Positions 9,965 to 18,987 of a stretch of DNA of 64,000 nt are shown piece by piece; within the stretch, counting starts at the first letter, position 1, and each line of letters begins with the position of its first letter. The stretch is from Cryobacterium sp. BB307 (GTDB lineage Bacteria > Actinomycetota > Actinomycetes > Actinomycetales > Microbacteriaceae), in the NCBI RefSeq assembly GCF_012274275.1, contig NZ_JAANZA010000002.1, positions 620,001 to 684,000 on the forward strand, read 5' to 3'. The position numbers and the translations under genes were made by a program. The notes beneath the pieces were generated by a model. That model was not told where the DNA came from, did not search any database, and saw only the letters and a list, made by a program, of their open reading frames with translations.

Positions 9965-12706
9965 TCACCCGACGAACTCGTCGACGCGCCCCAGCACGTC
10001 GGCGAGTTCGCCGCGTGTGGCGACCGCAAGCTTGCGGAAGCACCGCGACAGGTGGAACTCGACCGTCTTCATGGTCACGAACAAGCGTGCGGCGATGTCC
10101 CGGTTGGTGAGACCCTGCGCCGCCAGCGACGCGACACGGAACTCCGCGGGCGTGAGCGAGGACACCCGCAGCTCGACCTCGGTCGGGATGGCGGGCCGCC
10201 CGATCGCGGCAAGGGACGCGCGCACGCGCTTCTCGGTCGGCGCCATGCCCTGCGCTTGCGCGTAGACCAGCACTTCGCCGAGCAGGCCGGCCGCCTCGTC
10301 CCTGGCGTCCCTGGCGACCAGCAGCTCGGCCAGGAAGTCGATCAGCTGCGCCCGCTCGAGCGGTCGCGTCGGGTTCAGCCAGTCGAGCGCGTCGCGCACG
10401 ATCCGCTCCGCTTCAGCCGCGTCGTCGACGGTCCGCGCGAGCCGTAACGCCGCGGCCGCACGGACTCCGCCGGACGCGGCGACAGTCAGGTCGAACTCCT
10501 CACGGGCAACCGCCTCGGCTGCGGCCCGATCGCCCATCGCGAGCAGCGCTTCGGCGGCCGCGCCGCGCCATCCGGCCGAGAGCGGCTCCCCTCCGACCGG
10601 CACCAACGATCCGGCACGCCTGGCCAGTTCGAGCCCGCGCTGCGGTTGCCCGTAGGCGGTCCAGTAGTGCGCCTTGCCGACCAGCTTCACCGCTTCGAAC
10701 AGGCTGCTCGGACTCTCATACTCCCCGCCCAGCGCAAGCTCGCCGGCAGCCTCGAGGTCGCCGACCAGCAGCTGGCAGCGAATGAGGAAGAATTCCGCCG
10801 CCTCGCGGTAGAGGGTCCAGCCGAGTTCGACCGCCTTGACGGCCGTCATCAGGTCGGCGACAGCGTTGCGCACGTCGCCCGCGGACAGGTACATCGCGCC
10901 GCGGCTGTACAACGCGGTTGCCTCGCCGAGCACCTGGCCGTCTCGGCGAGCATCCTGGATCACGCCGGTGAGCACGTCGACCCCTTCGCCGAAGCGCTCG
11001 GTGAAGTTGAGTGCACCGCTCAGCATGTAAGTGGTCGGGTCGTTGGCGCTGCCCTGACTGTCGCGGCTCCAGCCGTCGTACGCGCGTTTCGAGAGCAGCT
11101 CCGCGTGAGCGCCAGGGTCGCCCGCCATGGTGACCGCGACGGCCACCGCGGCCAGCAGCGAGCTGTCCTCGTCGGTGTCGAGCGCGGGGTCCTGCCCGAC
11201 GACATCCGCGATCACCGGCAGGTCGAGAGCCGATGGGTTCATCGTCTGATTGAGCTGTGCCGCGAGGAGGCGCGCGATGATCGAACGGTACAGCGGCTGG
11301 TCTGTTGTGAGTTCGGTGGCCGCGTCGGTGTAGGACGCCTCAGCATCCGCGTGCCTGCCGGATGCGACGAGCGAGTCGCCGATGCCGGTGAGCAGCCGGG
11401 CACGGTGGTCGGGGTCGACAACGCTTCGCAGCGCCTCGCGCCAGCGACGCTCCGCCCGTTCCCTGTCGCCGATCGCGAGCTGCGCCCTCCCGGCGAGCTC
11501 CAGCAAAGCGGTACGGCCCGGATCGTCGACGCGGGATTCCTGGAGCGCGCGTTCCAGCCAGGCCGCCGCCTCGCGGGTGGACCCGGCGGCGAGTGCGGCT
11601 TTGGCGGCCTGCTCGAGCACTCGAACCTTCCACGGGTCGCGGCCGAGGAGCCCGTGCATCAGGTTCGCTGCGACAACGGTGTCGGGCAGGCCGAGCTCGG
11701 CCAGCACCCGCGCGGCACGGTCGTGCAGCTCGGCCCTGCTGATGGAGGACATCGAGCCGAGGATCGCCTCCTCCACGAGCGGGTGGCTGATCATCAGCGG
11801 CTCGATCTGGTCCGCCTTGACGATGCCCTCTGCTACGAGGTCGCCGACGACGCCATCCAGTGTCTCGCGATCGACCTCGGACACCGACACCACCGCGAGG
11901 ATGGTGGCGATCGGCCCGAGTACCGCGATGGAGCCGGCGACCGCCTTGTGCAGCACACCCAGACGGTCGAGGCGCGACGTCACCGACTCGGTGATCCGGA
12001 TGCTCGCGCGCAGGTCTCCGCCGGACGCTGCCGCCTCGACCGCGTAGAACGGGACGCCGCCGCTCAATTCGTGGATGCGAGCGGCGTCGAGCGATGGATC
12101 GGCGATGAGCCCGGCGACCCCGTCGATGCTGAGCGGTCCAAGCGTGACCGCTTCCGCTGATGCGAGCAGGCCGCTCACGACCTGAGAGCGTGTGGAGTCG
12201 GCGATCTCGCGCACACCGAACATCACCGCCACGGCGTCGCCGTTCAGTTGCGGGACGGCCACCCCGAGTACCGCAGCGGAGGCGTCGTCGATCCACTGCA
12301 GGTCGTCGAGCACGAGCAGCAGCGGGCGCTCCTCGGCCAGCCTGGCCGCGACCCATTGGACCGAGTAGGCCAGCGCGGCGCTGTCGGCATTGTGGGGGTC
12401 ACCGATCAGGAGCTCCCGCAGCGCATTCCCCGGGCCGTCGAAAGGCGCGTAGCCGGCCGCGGTGTCCTGCGCGAGCGCCCTGAACCACTGGTGCAGCACC
12501 CCGTAGGGGACCTCGACCCCGAACGGGGTGCACACAGCCTTCAGCACGGTCCAGTCGGTGAGCTCGGATGCGACGGCGCCGATGAGGGTGGTCTTGCCGA
12601 TGCCGGGTTGTCCAACGACCGCGATCATCCGGGACCCGGACTGCCGGGCAGCCGCGAGGCTGCGCCGCAGCATGTCGAGCTCCCGCTCGCGTTCGACGAT
12701 CCGCAT
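9965..12706 (-). CDS. Large ATP-binding LuxR-family transcriptional regulator (LAL/MalT-like)
   Basis: A 913-residue regulator. The N-terminal AAA/NTPase domain has Walker A GQPGIGKT (residues 32-39) and Walker B LLLVLDDLQWID (about 128-139). A long helical, TPR-like middle follows, then a C-terminal LuxR HTH (LTPAEFRVASLAAQGLTNRDIAARLF, broken here for length, then VEFHLSRCFRKL). Such proteins usually activate transcription when ATP and an inducer are bound; the inducer is unknown. It is transcribed in the same direction as the ABC exporter genes upstream, separated by about 156 bases with a long hairpin, so it probably has its own promoter. Confidence 0.9.
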   Translation of the reverse strand: MRIVERERELDMLRRSLAAARQSGSRMIAVVGQPGIGKTTLIGAVASELTDWTVLKAVCTPFGVEVPYGVLHQWFRALAQDTAAGYAPFDGPGNALRELLIGDPHNADSAALAYSVQWVAARLAEERPLLLVLDDLQWIDDASAAVLGVAVPQLNGDAVAVMFGVREIADSTRSQVVSGLLASAEAVTLGPLSIDGVAGLIADPSLDAARIHELSGGVPFYAVEAAASGGDLRASIRITESVTSRLDRLGVLHKAVAGSIAVLGPIATILAVVSVSEVDRETLDGVVGDLVAEGIVKADQIEPLMISHPLVEEAILGSMSSISRAELHDRAARVLAELGLPDTVVAANLMHGLLGRDPWKVRVLEQAAKAALAAGSTREAAAWLERALQESRVDDPGRTALLELAGRAQLAIGDRERAERRWREALRSVVDPDHRARLLTGIGDSLVASGRHADAEASYTDAATELTTDQPLYRSIIARLLAAQLNQTMNPSALDLPVIADVVGQDPALDTDEDSSLLAAVAVAVTMAGDPGAHAELLSKRAYDGWSRDSQGSANDPTTYMLSGALNFTERFGEGVDVLTGVIQDARRDGQVLGEATALYSRGAMYLSAGDVRNAVADLMTAVKAVELGWTLYREAAEFFLIRCQLLVGDLEAAGELALGGEYESPSSLFEAVKLVGKAHYWTAYGQPQRGLELARRAGSLVPVGGEPLSAGWRGAAAEALLAMGDRAAAEAVAREEFDLTVAASGGVRAAAALRLARTVDDAAEAERIVRDALDWLNPTRPLERAQLIDFLAELLVARDARDEAAGLLGEVLVYAQAQGMAPTEKRVRASLAAIGRPAIPTEVELRVSSLTPAEFRVASLAAQGLTNRDIAARLFVTMKTVEFHLSRCFRKLAVATRGELADVLGRVDEFVG

Positions 12707-12777
12707 GCCCCCCCTGCTTCACCTGTCGTGGTTCCCCCCGCATCATAGGGGCAGGGCCACCGAGGTGGCCACTGTCC

Positions 12778-12834
12778 GAGTCGCCCACTCCTGCCCCATA
12801 ACAGGGCGCGAACAGGGGCGGGAGTGGGCAACTC
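12778..12834 (-). terminator. Long 20-bp-arm hairpin between the ABC permease and the LAL regulator
   Basis: GAGTCGCCCACTCCTGCCCC (12778-12797) faces GGGGCGGGAGTGGGCAACTC (12815-12834), pairing at 18 of 20 positions around a 17-base loop. It starts about 30 bases past the permease stop on the minus strand. There is no T-run, but the stability suggests termination or 3'-end protection. A loose copy of the TCCTG...CAGG palindrome is embedded (12789-12806). Confidence 0.55.
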
Positions 12835-12862
12835 GGCGGTGCGGGTCGAGCCAGGGCCCTCC

Positions 12863-14248
12863 TCAGTCGGTCGCGAGGGCGGCGACCGGCGTCACGCGCA
12901 GCGCACTGCGCGCCGGCCCGACGGAAGCGGCAAGCGTGATCACCGCTGCCGCCAGCGCGACGCTGACCGGAACGAGCCACGGGATAGCCGGCGGCACGAT
13001 CGCCTGCCCTGCGGTGCTGCCCAGCAGAGATTGCGCGCCGACCCAGCCGTAGAAGACCCCGAGAGCGGTGCCAACGAGCACCGCTGCGGCCGTGTACTGC
13101 GCTGCTTCCGCGGCGACCATCAACCGCACCTGGCCGCGAGTGAACCCAAGTGCGCGGAGCAGGCCCAACTCACGCCGACGCTGGTGCACCGAAAGCGACA
13201 GGGTGCCCGCGATGCCGACCGCGGCGATGAGAGCCGAGAAGCCGATCAGTGCTGAGAACACCACGACGGTCACCGTCAGGATGTCGTCCCATCCGTCCGC
13301 TCCGCCGTGCAGTTCCACCGAGCGGGTCACTAGGTCGACGTAGGACCGCATCGCGACCGCGAACATCACGACGAGCGTGACGCCGATTACCAGTCCGATG
13401 GTCGTGCGCGCGCTGCGCTCCGGGTACCGAACCGCATTGGCTGCGGCGAGCCGCGCAAAGGGCGCCCGCCCGAGCATCCGACCCAGCAGACGGAGCACGG
13501 GCGGCATGACGCGGTCGGCGCCGAGGATGATTCCGGTGAACGACACCATTCCGCCGACCAACCCGACGAGGACGCCGAGCGGCGTGACCAAGCCGCTGAG
13601 GACCGCGAGCACGAGCAGTGCGAAACCGACGATCACGAGGGTGAGAGCGGTCGCGTTGCGGCCGCGGCGGCCGGCGCGCTCATCGCTCTCGACGGCTGCG
13701 CCGAGCGCCTCGAGGGGCGTCACTCGCAGCACGCGCCGGGAACCGATCCACGATGAGAGCCAGGTCGTCAGCGTGACGATCAGGATCGGCAGCATGAGCA
13801 CCGGCTCGAACCAGGCATAGTCGAGCTCGGGTATGAGCGAACTCGCGATGGCAATGCGCACGCCGCCCATCGCGATGAGCGTGCCTGCCGCAGCGCCGAT
13901 GAGTGACCCGATGACGCCGACCACCAGCCCCTCACGTGCGACCACTTGCCGCTGTGCTGATGCGCTCGAGCCGAGCAGCCTCAGCAGGGCGATGGTCCGC
14001 GTGCGCCCGGCGATGATCGTCGAGAACGAGTTGGTGGTGACGATCGCCCCGACGAACACGGCGATCGCCAGGAACACGAAGGCGACTATCGACAGCACCG
14101 CTTGGAGCGTCTCAGATTCGGCGATGTCGTGTCCTCGCACCATGGCGGTGAGCGCGCCGATGACCTGCAGCAGCAGAACCCCGAATGCCGAGCTCAGGGC
14201 AGCGACGAGGACGCTCGAACCGTGGTCGCTCAGGTTCCCGTGCTTCAC
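12863..14248 (-). CDS. ABC transporter permease, FtsX/MacB family
   Basis: A 461-residue membrane protein with about eight hydrophobic segments in two FtsX-like blocks (roughly residues 45-170 and 335-460). The conserved cytoplasmic pattern RTRTIALLRLLGSSASAQRQ occurs in the first and RRRELGLLRALGFTRGQVR in the second. It lacks the large external domains of the roughly 800-residue permeases, so it is a compact two-module form. The start overlaps the stop of the ATPase gene by four bases, so the two form one transporter. The family exports lipoproteins, peptides or antibiotics, or transmits mechanical signals; the substrate is not visible. Confidence 0.88.
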   Translation of the reverse strand: MKHGNLSDHGSSVLVAALSSAFGVLLLQVIGALTAMVRGHDIAESETLQAVLSIVAFVFLAIAVFVGAIVTTNSFSTIIAGRTRTIALLRLLGSSASAQRQVVAREGLVVGVIGSLIGAAAGTLIAMGGVRIAIASSLIPELDYAWFEPVLMLPILIVTLTTWLSSWIGSRRVLRVTPLEALGAAVESDERAGRRGRNATALTLVIVGFALLVLAVLSGLVTPLGVLVGLVGGMVSFTGIILGADRVMPPVLRLLGRMLGRAPFARLAAANAVRYPERSARTTIGLVIGVTLVVMFAVAMRSYVDLVTRSVELHGGADGWDDILTVTVVVFSALIGFSALIAAVGIAGTLSLSVHQRRRELGLLRALGFTRGQVRLMVAAEAAQYTAAAVLVGTALGVFYGWVGAQSLLGSTAGQAIVPPAIPWLVPVSVALAAAVITLAASVGPARSALRVTPVAALATD

Positions 14249-15006
14249 GCTGCACGCTCCATGGTGAGCATCTTGCGCGAGATCTCGTCGGCGGATGCTG
14301 CCTCGATGTCGTCGATGATGCGCCCGTCCGCGACGAACAGGATGCGGTCGGCGTGACTCGCGGCGATCGGGTCATGGGTGACCATGACGATGCTCTGCTG
14401 GTGGTCCCGTGCTGCTGCGGCAAGCAGTTCGAGCACCTCGCGGCCGGTGCGCGTGTCGAGGTTGCCGGTCGGTTCGTCGGCGAAGACGACATCCGGCCGT
14501 GTGGCAAGAGCACGTGCGATGGCGACGCGCTGCTGCTGACCGCCGGACAGTTCGTGGGGACGGTGGGTGAGCCGGTCGGCCAGCCCGAGGGATGCGATCA
14601 GCTCGTCGACCCACTCCCGTTCGCTGCCGCTGGGGTTGCGCCCGTCGAGTTCGAACGGCAGGTGCACGTTTCCGCCGACCGTCAGCGTCGGCACCAGATT
14701 GAAGGACTGGAAGACGAAACCGACGCGGCGACGGCGCAGTGTCGTCAGCTCCCTGTCGTTCAGCGCGCTGATCTCGGTGTCGCCCAGCCACACCGATCCG
14801 GTGGTGGGGGCGTCCAGCCCGGCCATGATGTGCATGAGCGTCGACTTGCCGGAGCCGCTCGGCCCCATAACCGCGGTGAACTCGCTCTCTCGGATGCCGA
14901 CCGAGACGTCGTCGAGTGCCCTGACTGTGCTGCTGCCGCTGCCATAGGACTTGCTCAGCTGCGATACGCGGGCGACCAGGCCCGCCTCTGTGTGATTGAA
15001 TGCCAT
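14245..15006 (-). CDS. ABC transporter ATP-binding protein, MacB/LolD type
   Basis: 253 residues with Walker [11 protein letters not shown]-loop VFQSFN, signature LSGGQQQR, Walker [13 protein letters not shown] and the switch histidine in MVTHDP. This is the small ATPase partner of the FtsX-like permease that follows with a four-base overlap. I start it at ATG 15006 (MAFNHTEAG): TAGCGT, a TAnnnT -10, ends seven bases upstream, which suggests a leaderless transcript. An in-frame ATG at 15060 would add 18 residues of unusual composition. It follows the serine hydrolase gene by 77 bases on the same strand. Confidence 0.92.
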   Translation of the reverse strand: MAFNHTEAGLVARVSQLSKSYGSGSSTVRALDDVSVGIRESEFTAVMGPSGSGKSTLMHIMAGLDAPTTGSVWLGDTEISALNDRELTTLRRRRVGFVFQSFNLVPTLTVGGNVHLPFELDGRNPSGSEREWVDELIASLGLADRLTHRPHELSGGQQQRVAIARALATRPDVVFADEPTGNLDTRTGREVLELLAAAARDHQQSIVMVTHDPIAASHADRILFVADGRIIDDIEAASADEISRKMLTMERAA

Positions 15007-15083
15007 GCCCTCAACGCTAGGAAGCTGGTGAGTGCACGAGCATCCGTCTGCCGAGGGCATCCGCTACATCGTTCGGATGATCC

Positions 15084-16094
15084 TCAGTCGAACTGCTTGT
15101 CGATGGCCCTGACGACCGGCCAGGCGCCGTCCTCTGAGTTGGACAGCACTGCGACGTCGACACCGGCTGCCGGGTAGTGGCGCACGATGCCGCTCGCCCC
15201 AGCGTTGATGCCGTCCTTGTAGTACGAGCGCACCGTGCCGTCCTCGGCCAGGTCGAACTCCAGGCCGAAGCCGTACTTGGTGTCCTCGTCATGCACGACC
15301 TGGGGGCTCAGGAACTCCTCCGTCAACTCGCCGCCGAGCAGCCGCCCGGAACGCACCGCGGTCAGGAAGGTCAGCAGGTCGGCGGCGGTGACGAACGCCC
15401 CACCGTCGGGTGATCCGATCGGCGGGTAGGAGTAGATGTTCTGCACCCACCTGCCGTCATCCTTCTTGTCCCAGCCTTCCGCGACCCTGGGTGCGGCGTC
15501 GCGGCGGTCGAAGAAGCCCGAGTCATGCATGCCTGCTGCCGCGAAGACATCCCGGGTGACGACGTCGCGGTAGGTCTCGCCGGTCACCGCCTCGAGCGCG
15601 AGGCCAAGCAGCACGTACCCGACGTTGCAGTAGCGGCACTGCACGCCGGGTGCAGCGAGAGGCTCCTTGTAGGCGAACTGGGGCAGGAAGTCGCGCGTCT
15701 CGATGATCGAGTAGTTCGGCTTGTCCTTGAACAGGGCCTCATAGCTCTCGCCGGCTTCCTCGTCGGCGTCATCGGCGATGCCTGAGGTGTGGGTCAGCAG
15801 GTGCAGCAATCGCACGTCGCGGCTGATGGTGGTGGACTCCAGGTCGACATAGTCATGGATCGAGGCCTCGAGGTCGAGCCGTCCTGCCTCGACCTGTTGG
15901 AGCACCGCGATCGAGGTGAAGAGCTTGGTGATCGACGCGCTGTCGAAGCGGATGTCCGGGGCGTTGGGCACGTCCCAGTGCCGGGAGGCCAGCCCCGCGG
16001 CGCGCTCGTAGAGCACCTCGGAATCGCGGGCGATCAGCACGACCCCGGAGAACTCGGTTTCGGCGATGGCGTCGTTTACGGCGTCGAACTGCAT
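15084..16094 (-). CDS. Serine hydrolase, class C beta-lactamase-like
   Basis: 336 residues of the beta-lactamase/D-alanyl-D-alanine carboxypeptidase superfamily. The SxxK catalytic motif is Ser54-Ile-Thr-Lys57, the YxN motif is YCN in QCRYCNVGYVLLGLALE, and a glycine-rich region near the end (GINAGASGIVRHYP) stands where the KTG/HxG motif lies. There is no signal peptide or membrane anchor, so it is probably cytoplasmic and may be an esterase or peptidase rather than a true beta-lactamase. It starts 19 bases after the response regulator stop, so it probably belongs to the two-component operon. Confidence 0.85.
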   Translation of the reverse strand: MQFDAVNDAIAETEFSGVVLIARDSEVLYERAAGLASRHWDVPNAPDIRFDSASITKLFTSIAVLQQVEAGRLDLEASIHDYVDLESTTISRDVRLLHLLTHTSGIADDADEEAGESYEALFKDKPNYSIIETRDFLPQFAYKEPLAAPGVQCRYCNVGYVLLGLALEAVTGETYRDVVTRDVFAAAGMHDSGFFDRRDAAPRVAEGWDKKDDGRWVQNIYSYPPIGSPDGGAFVTAADLLTFLTAVRSGRLLGGELTEEFLSPQVVHDEDTKYGFGLEFDLAEDGTVRSYYKDGINAGASGIVRHYPAAGVDVAVLSNSEDGAWPVVRAIDKQFD

Positions 16095-16113
16095 CGGACG
16101 AGCCTATCGGCCG

Positions 16114-16794
16114 CTACTGGTCGGCTCTGTGCTCGTTCAGCCGGTGCTCGAAGGCGTACACGACGAGTTGGACCCGATCACGCAACGAGAGCTTGCCGAG
16201 GATGCGACTCACGTGCGTCTTCACGGTTGCCTCGCTCAGGTACTCGCTCTGGGCGATCTCCGCGTTGCTGAGGCCGCGGGCGGCGAGGCCGAAGATCTCT
16301 CGCTCACGGCTTGTGAGGCTGCGGAACTCCGCCGGCGCCGGCTTCGGCGCTTTCCTGCCAACGTGCTCGAAGAGCGCGCGCGTCGCGGAGGCGGCAACCA
16401 CCGCGGTTCCCGCGTGCACCGTGCGGATGGCGGCGAGCAGGAACTCTGGCTCCGCGTCCTTCAGCAGGAAGCCGCTCGCGCCGGCCCGGATGGCGCGGGC
16501 AGCGGCCTCGTCCAGGTCGAAGGTGGTGAGCACGATGATCCTGGGAGCCGTGGCACCGCTCTCCTCGCCGGCCAGCACGATCCGGCGGGTCGCCTCGATG
16601 CCATCGAGAACAGGCATCCGCACGTCCATCAGGATCACGTCCGGCCGCAGCTCGTCGGAGAGCTGGATCGCGCCCTGGCCGTCCCCGGCTTCGCCGACGA
16701 ACTCCAGGTCCGGTTGCGATGCCACCAGCATCCGGATGCCGGCGCGAAACAGTGCCTGGTCGTCGACGAGCGCGACCCGGATGGGCGCGCTCAC
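16114..16794 (-). CDS. NarL/LuxR-type response regulator
   Basis: 226 residues. The receiver domain (1-125) has the acidic pair Asp11/Asp12, phosphoacceptor Asp57 in VILMDVRMP, the switch Thr in VLTTFDLD and the Lys of FLLKDAEP. A C-terminal LuxR HTH follows (LTSREREIFGLAARGLSNAEIA, then TVKTHVSRILGKL). It pairs with the kinase whose stop overlaps its start by four bases. Targets are probably the hydrolase and ABC genes just downstream; that is inferred from position only. Confidence 0.94.
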   Translation of the reverse strand: MSAPIRVALVDDQALFRAGIRMLVASQPDLEFVGEAGDGQGAIQLSDELRPDVILMDVRMPVLDGIEATRRIVLAGEESGATAPRIIVLTTFDLDEAAARAIRAGASGFLLKDAEPEFLLAAIRTVHAGTAVVAASATRALFEHVGRKAPKPAPAEFRSLTSREREIFGLAARGLSNAEIAQSEYLSEATVKTHVSRILGKLSLRDRVQLVVYAFEHRLNEHRADQ

Positions 16795-17981
16795 GCGGTC
16801 ACCGGCTCGAACACCGATGGCAAACCGGCGCGCACGACCCAGCGTCCTGCCTCAGGACCCGCGTCGAACCATCCGCCTGCCAGCTCGGCGCGCTCCCGCA
16901 TGCCCGCGATGCCGTGCCCGATGCCCTGCGGGTGCTCCGGCGTCAGGATGGCGCTCGAGACCCGGATGCCGAGTTCGTCAGCCCAGTCGAGTCGCACGTC
17001 GACCTGCTTCGCCACGTCGCCGTGTCGCAGCGCGTTGGTGAGCGCCTCCTGCACGATCCGGTAGGCGGCCAGCTGCTGGCTGGTGCCCACCGCGACCGGT
17101 TCACCCACCTGCTCGAACCGGATCGGCAGTCCGGATGCGCGCAGCTGGTCGAGCAGTCGGTCCAGGTCGGCGAGCACCGGCTGCGGCGATTCGCCCTGAT
17201 TGTGCCGCAGCTGGGCGAGCAGCACGCGCACGTCAGCAAGGGCCTCCCGCGCGGTCGTGGAGATGGCCTCGAGCGCGGTGCCCACCGCACCCGGGTCGGC
17301 GTCCTTCGCGTACCTGGCGCCGTCGGCCTGCGCGATCACGACCGCGAGCGAGTGCGCGACGACGTCGTGCATGTCGCGCGCGATGCGGGTGCGCTCGTGT
17401 TCGCGCGCGGCCTCCCGCTCTGCGTCGAGTCGCTGGCGCTCTGCGATGATGCGCGCCCGCCCGGCTTCCCGCGAGGCGCGCCAGGTGCGCGCGAGGAGGC
17501 CGAACGTCCAGCTCAGCACGAAGACCGCGAGGAAGGACAGGAACGTGATGAGCATCGTCAGCGTTATCGCCGGCAGCTGCGCGAGGATCGAGACCGATCC
17601 GAGGTCCGGCGCATAACCGGCGTCGAGTGGAAGGTAGATCGCGATGATCAGCGCGCCGACTCCGCTGGAGACGAGACCCGCCCACTTGGTGATCCGATCG
17701 CCGTAGGACGCCGTCGCGTACAGGACGGGCAAGATGGCGAGGTTCGAGGGGTCGGGTCCGATGTCGGCGAAAACCTGCACGAGCGAGGTGAGCCACGCGA
17801 TGCCGAGAGCGATCGGCGGGCTGATGCGCCGGAGCCCGAGTGCGGCGCTCATGCCGATGCCGGCGACAGGTGAGGTCCCAAGACTGGGGCTCAAAGCGGA
17901 CACGTAGAGCACCAGCAGCAGGCACAGCGTCGCGACAACGATGTCGAACACCAACTGGGCTGGCTTCAGCGTGCGGATCAT
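16791..17981 (-). CDS. Sensor histidine kinase, HisKA_3 (NarL-type partner)
   Basis: 396 residues. About five to six membrane helices fill residues 10-170 with only short external loops, so it has no obvious ligand-binding domain and may sense within the membrane or through a partner. A short coiled linker (ARTWRASREAGRARI and on) leads to the HisKA_3 dimerisation helix with phosphoacceptor His205 in RDMHDVVAHSLA. The HATPase_c domain has its G box in GHGIAGMRERAE. It overlaps the response regulator by four bases. Likely output: the same-strand hydrolase and ABC exporter. Confidence 0.93.
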   Translation of the reverse strand: MIRTLKPAQLVFDIVVATLCLLLVLYVSALSPSLGTSPVAGIGMSAALGLRRISPPIALGIAWLTSLVQVFADIGPDPSNLAILPVLYATASYGDRITKWAGLVSSGVGALIIAIYLPLDAGYAPDLGSVSILAQLPAITLTMLITFLSFLAVFVLSWTFGLLARTWRASREAGRARIIAERQRLDAEREAAREHERTRIARDMHDVVAHSLAVVIAQADGARYAKDADPGAVGTALEAISTTAREALADVRVLLAQLRHNQGESPQPVLADLDRLLDQLRASGLPIRFEQVGEPVAVGTSQQLAAYRIVQEALTNALRHGDVAKQVDVRLDWADELGIRVSSAILTPEHPQGIGHGIAGMRERAELAGGWFDAGPEAGRWVVRAGLPSVFEPVTA

Positions 17982-18021
17982 GGCTTCAACGGTAGATGCT
18001 CGCCGCGCGCCGACGGCTCCA

Positions 18022-18089
18022 GTTGAGCCTCCCGGCGGCCGGAATCATCCTTCCGATGTACGTCCGGCCGGGGTCTCGACCGGCTCAAC
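18022..18089. repeat. Nested inverted repeats downstream of era
   Basis: An outer pair GTTGAGCC (18022-18029) / GGCTCAAC (18082-18089) encloses CGGCCGGA (18036-18043) / TCCGGCCG (18063-18070). It lies in the 118-base gap after the era stop and before the kinase gene, and could end the eight-gene operon. The segment GGTCTCGACCGGCTCAACCACCGG looks like a decayed form of an intergenic repeat I associate with related genomes; that link is from memory and unverified. Confidence 0.4.
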
Positions 18090-18099
18090 CACCGGGGTT

Positions 18100-18987
18100 T
18101 CAGAAACCCAGCCGACCCAGCTGCTTCGCGTCGCGCTGCCAGTCCTTCGCGACTTTGACCCGAATGCTCAGGTACACCGGTGAGCCGACGAGCGGTTCGA
18201 TCTGGCCGCGCGCACGCGCGCCCACCTCACTCAGGCGGGAGCCCCTATGCCCGATGATGATGCCCTTCTGGCTGTCCCGCTCCACCCACAGGTTCGCGTA
18301 CACCTCGACGAGGTCCTTGTCCTCGCGTTCCACGATGTCATCGACGGTCACCGCGATCGAGTGCGGCAGTTCGTCCTCGACACCCTCAAGGGCGGCCTCC
18401 CGCACCAGCTCGGCGATGCGTGCCTCGAGCGTCTCCTCGGTGATGGTCTCAGCCGGATACAGCGGCTCCGACTCCGGCATGAGCGCGACGAGCTCGGCAG
18501 CGAGCGTGTCGAGCTGGATGCCGGTGGTCGCCGACACCGGAATGATCGTCGCCCAGTCCCGCAGCTCACTCACGGCGAGCAGCTGCTGGGCAACCTGGGC
18601 CTTGGACGCCGAGTCGACCTTGGTCACGAGCGCAACCTTCTTCGCCTTCGGGAACTGGTCGAGCTGCTCGTTGATGAACCGGTCCCCCGGTCCGAGCTTC
18701 TCGTTCGCTGGGACGCAGAAGCAGATCACGTCGACGTCGCCGAGGGTCTCCTGCACGATGTCGTTGAGTCGCTCGCCGAGCAGCGTGCGCGGCCGGTGCA
18801 TGCCGGGCGTGTCGACGAGAATAAGCTGCCCGTCCTCCCGGTGCACGATGCCGCGGATCGCCCGGCGGGTGGTCTGCGGCTTGCTGCTGGTGATCGCGAC
18901 CTTCTCACCGACGAGCGCGTTGGTGAGCGTCGACTTGCCCACGTTGGGCCTGCCGACGAAGGTCACGAATCCGGCGCGATAGGTCAA
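18100..18987 (-). CDS. era: GTPase Era, 16S rRNA binding and 30S assembly
   Basis: 295 residues. The GTPase domain has G1 GRPNVGKST (12-20), the G3 DTPGMH, and G4 as TKVD, followed by the C-terminal KH domain with the GHRGSRLSEVGARARG RNA-binding loop. It binds the 3' end of 16S rRNA during small-subunit maturation. It begins with TTG at 18987, overlapping the CorC-family stop (TTGA), and closes the hrcA-to-era operon. This is the normal actinobacterial position beside ybeY, another rRNA maturation gene. Confidence 0.97.
   Translation of the reverse strand: MTYRAGFVTFVGRPNVGKSTLTNALVGEKVAITSSKPQTTRRAIRGIVHREDGQLILVDTPGMHRPRTLLGERLNDIVQETLGDVDVICFCVPANEKLGPGDRFINEQLDQFPKAKKVALVTKVDSASKAQVAQQLLAVSELRDWATIIPVSATTGIQLDTLAAELVALMPESEPLYPAETITEETLEARIAELVREAALEGVEDELPHSIAVTVDDIVEREDKDLVEVYANLWVERDSQKGIIIGHRGSRLSEVGARARGQIEPLVGSPVYLSIRVKVAKDWQRDAKQLGRLGF

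Noticed and set aside
10646-12160. 504-codon plus-strand frame within the LuxR-type regulator
   Set aside because: Antisense shadow; the minus-strand product has full NTPase and HTH domains.
15084-16094. Calling the hydrolase a true beta-lactamase resistance gene
   Set aside because: SxxK and YxN are present, but there is no signal peptide; cytoplasmic esterases and peptidases share the fold.
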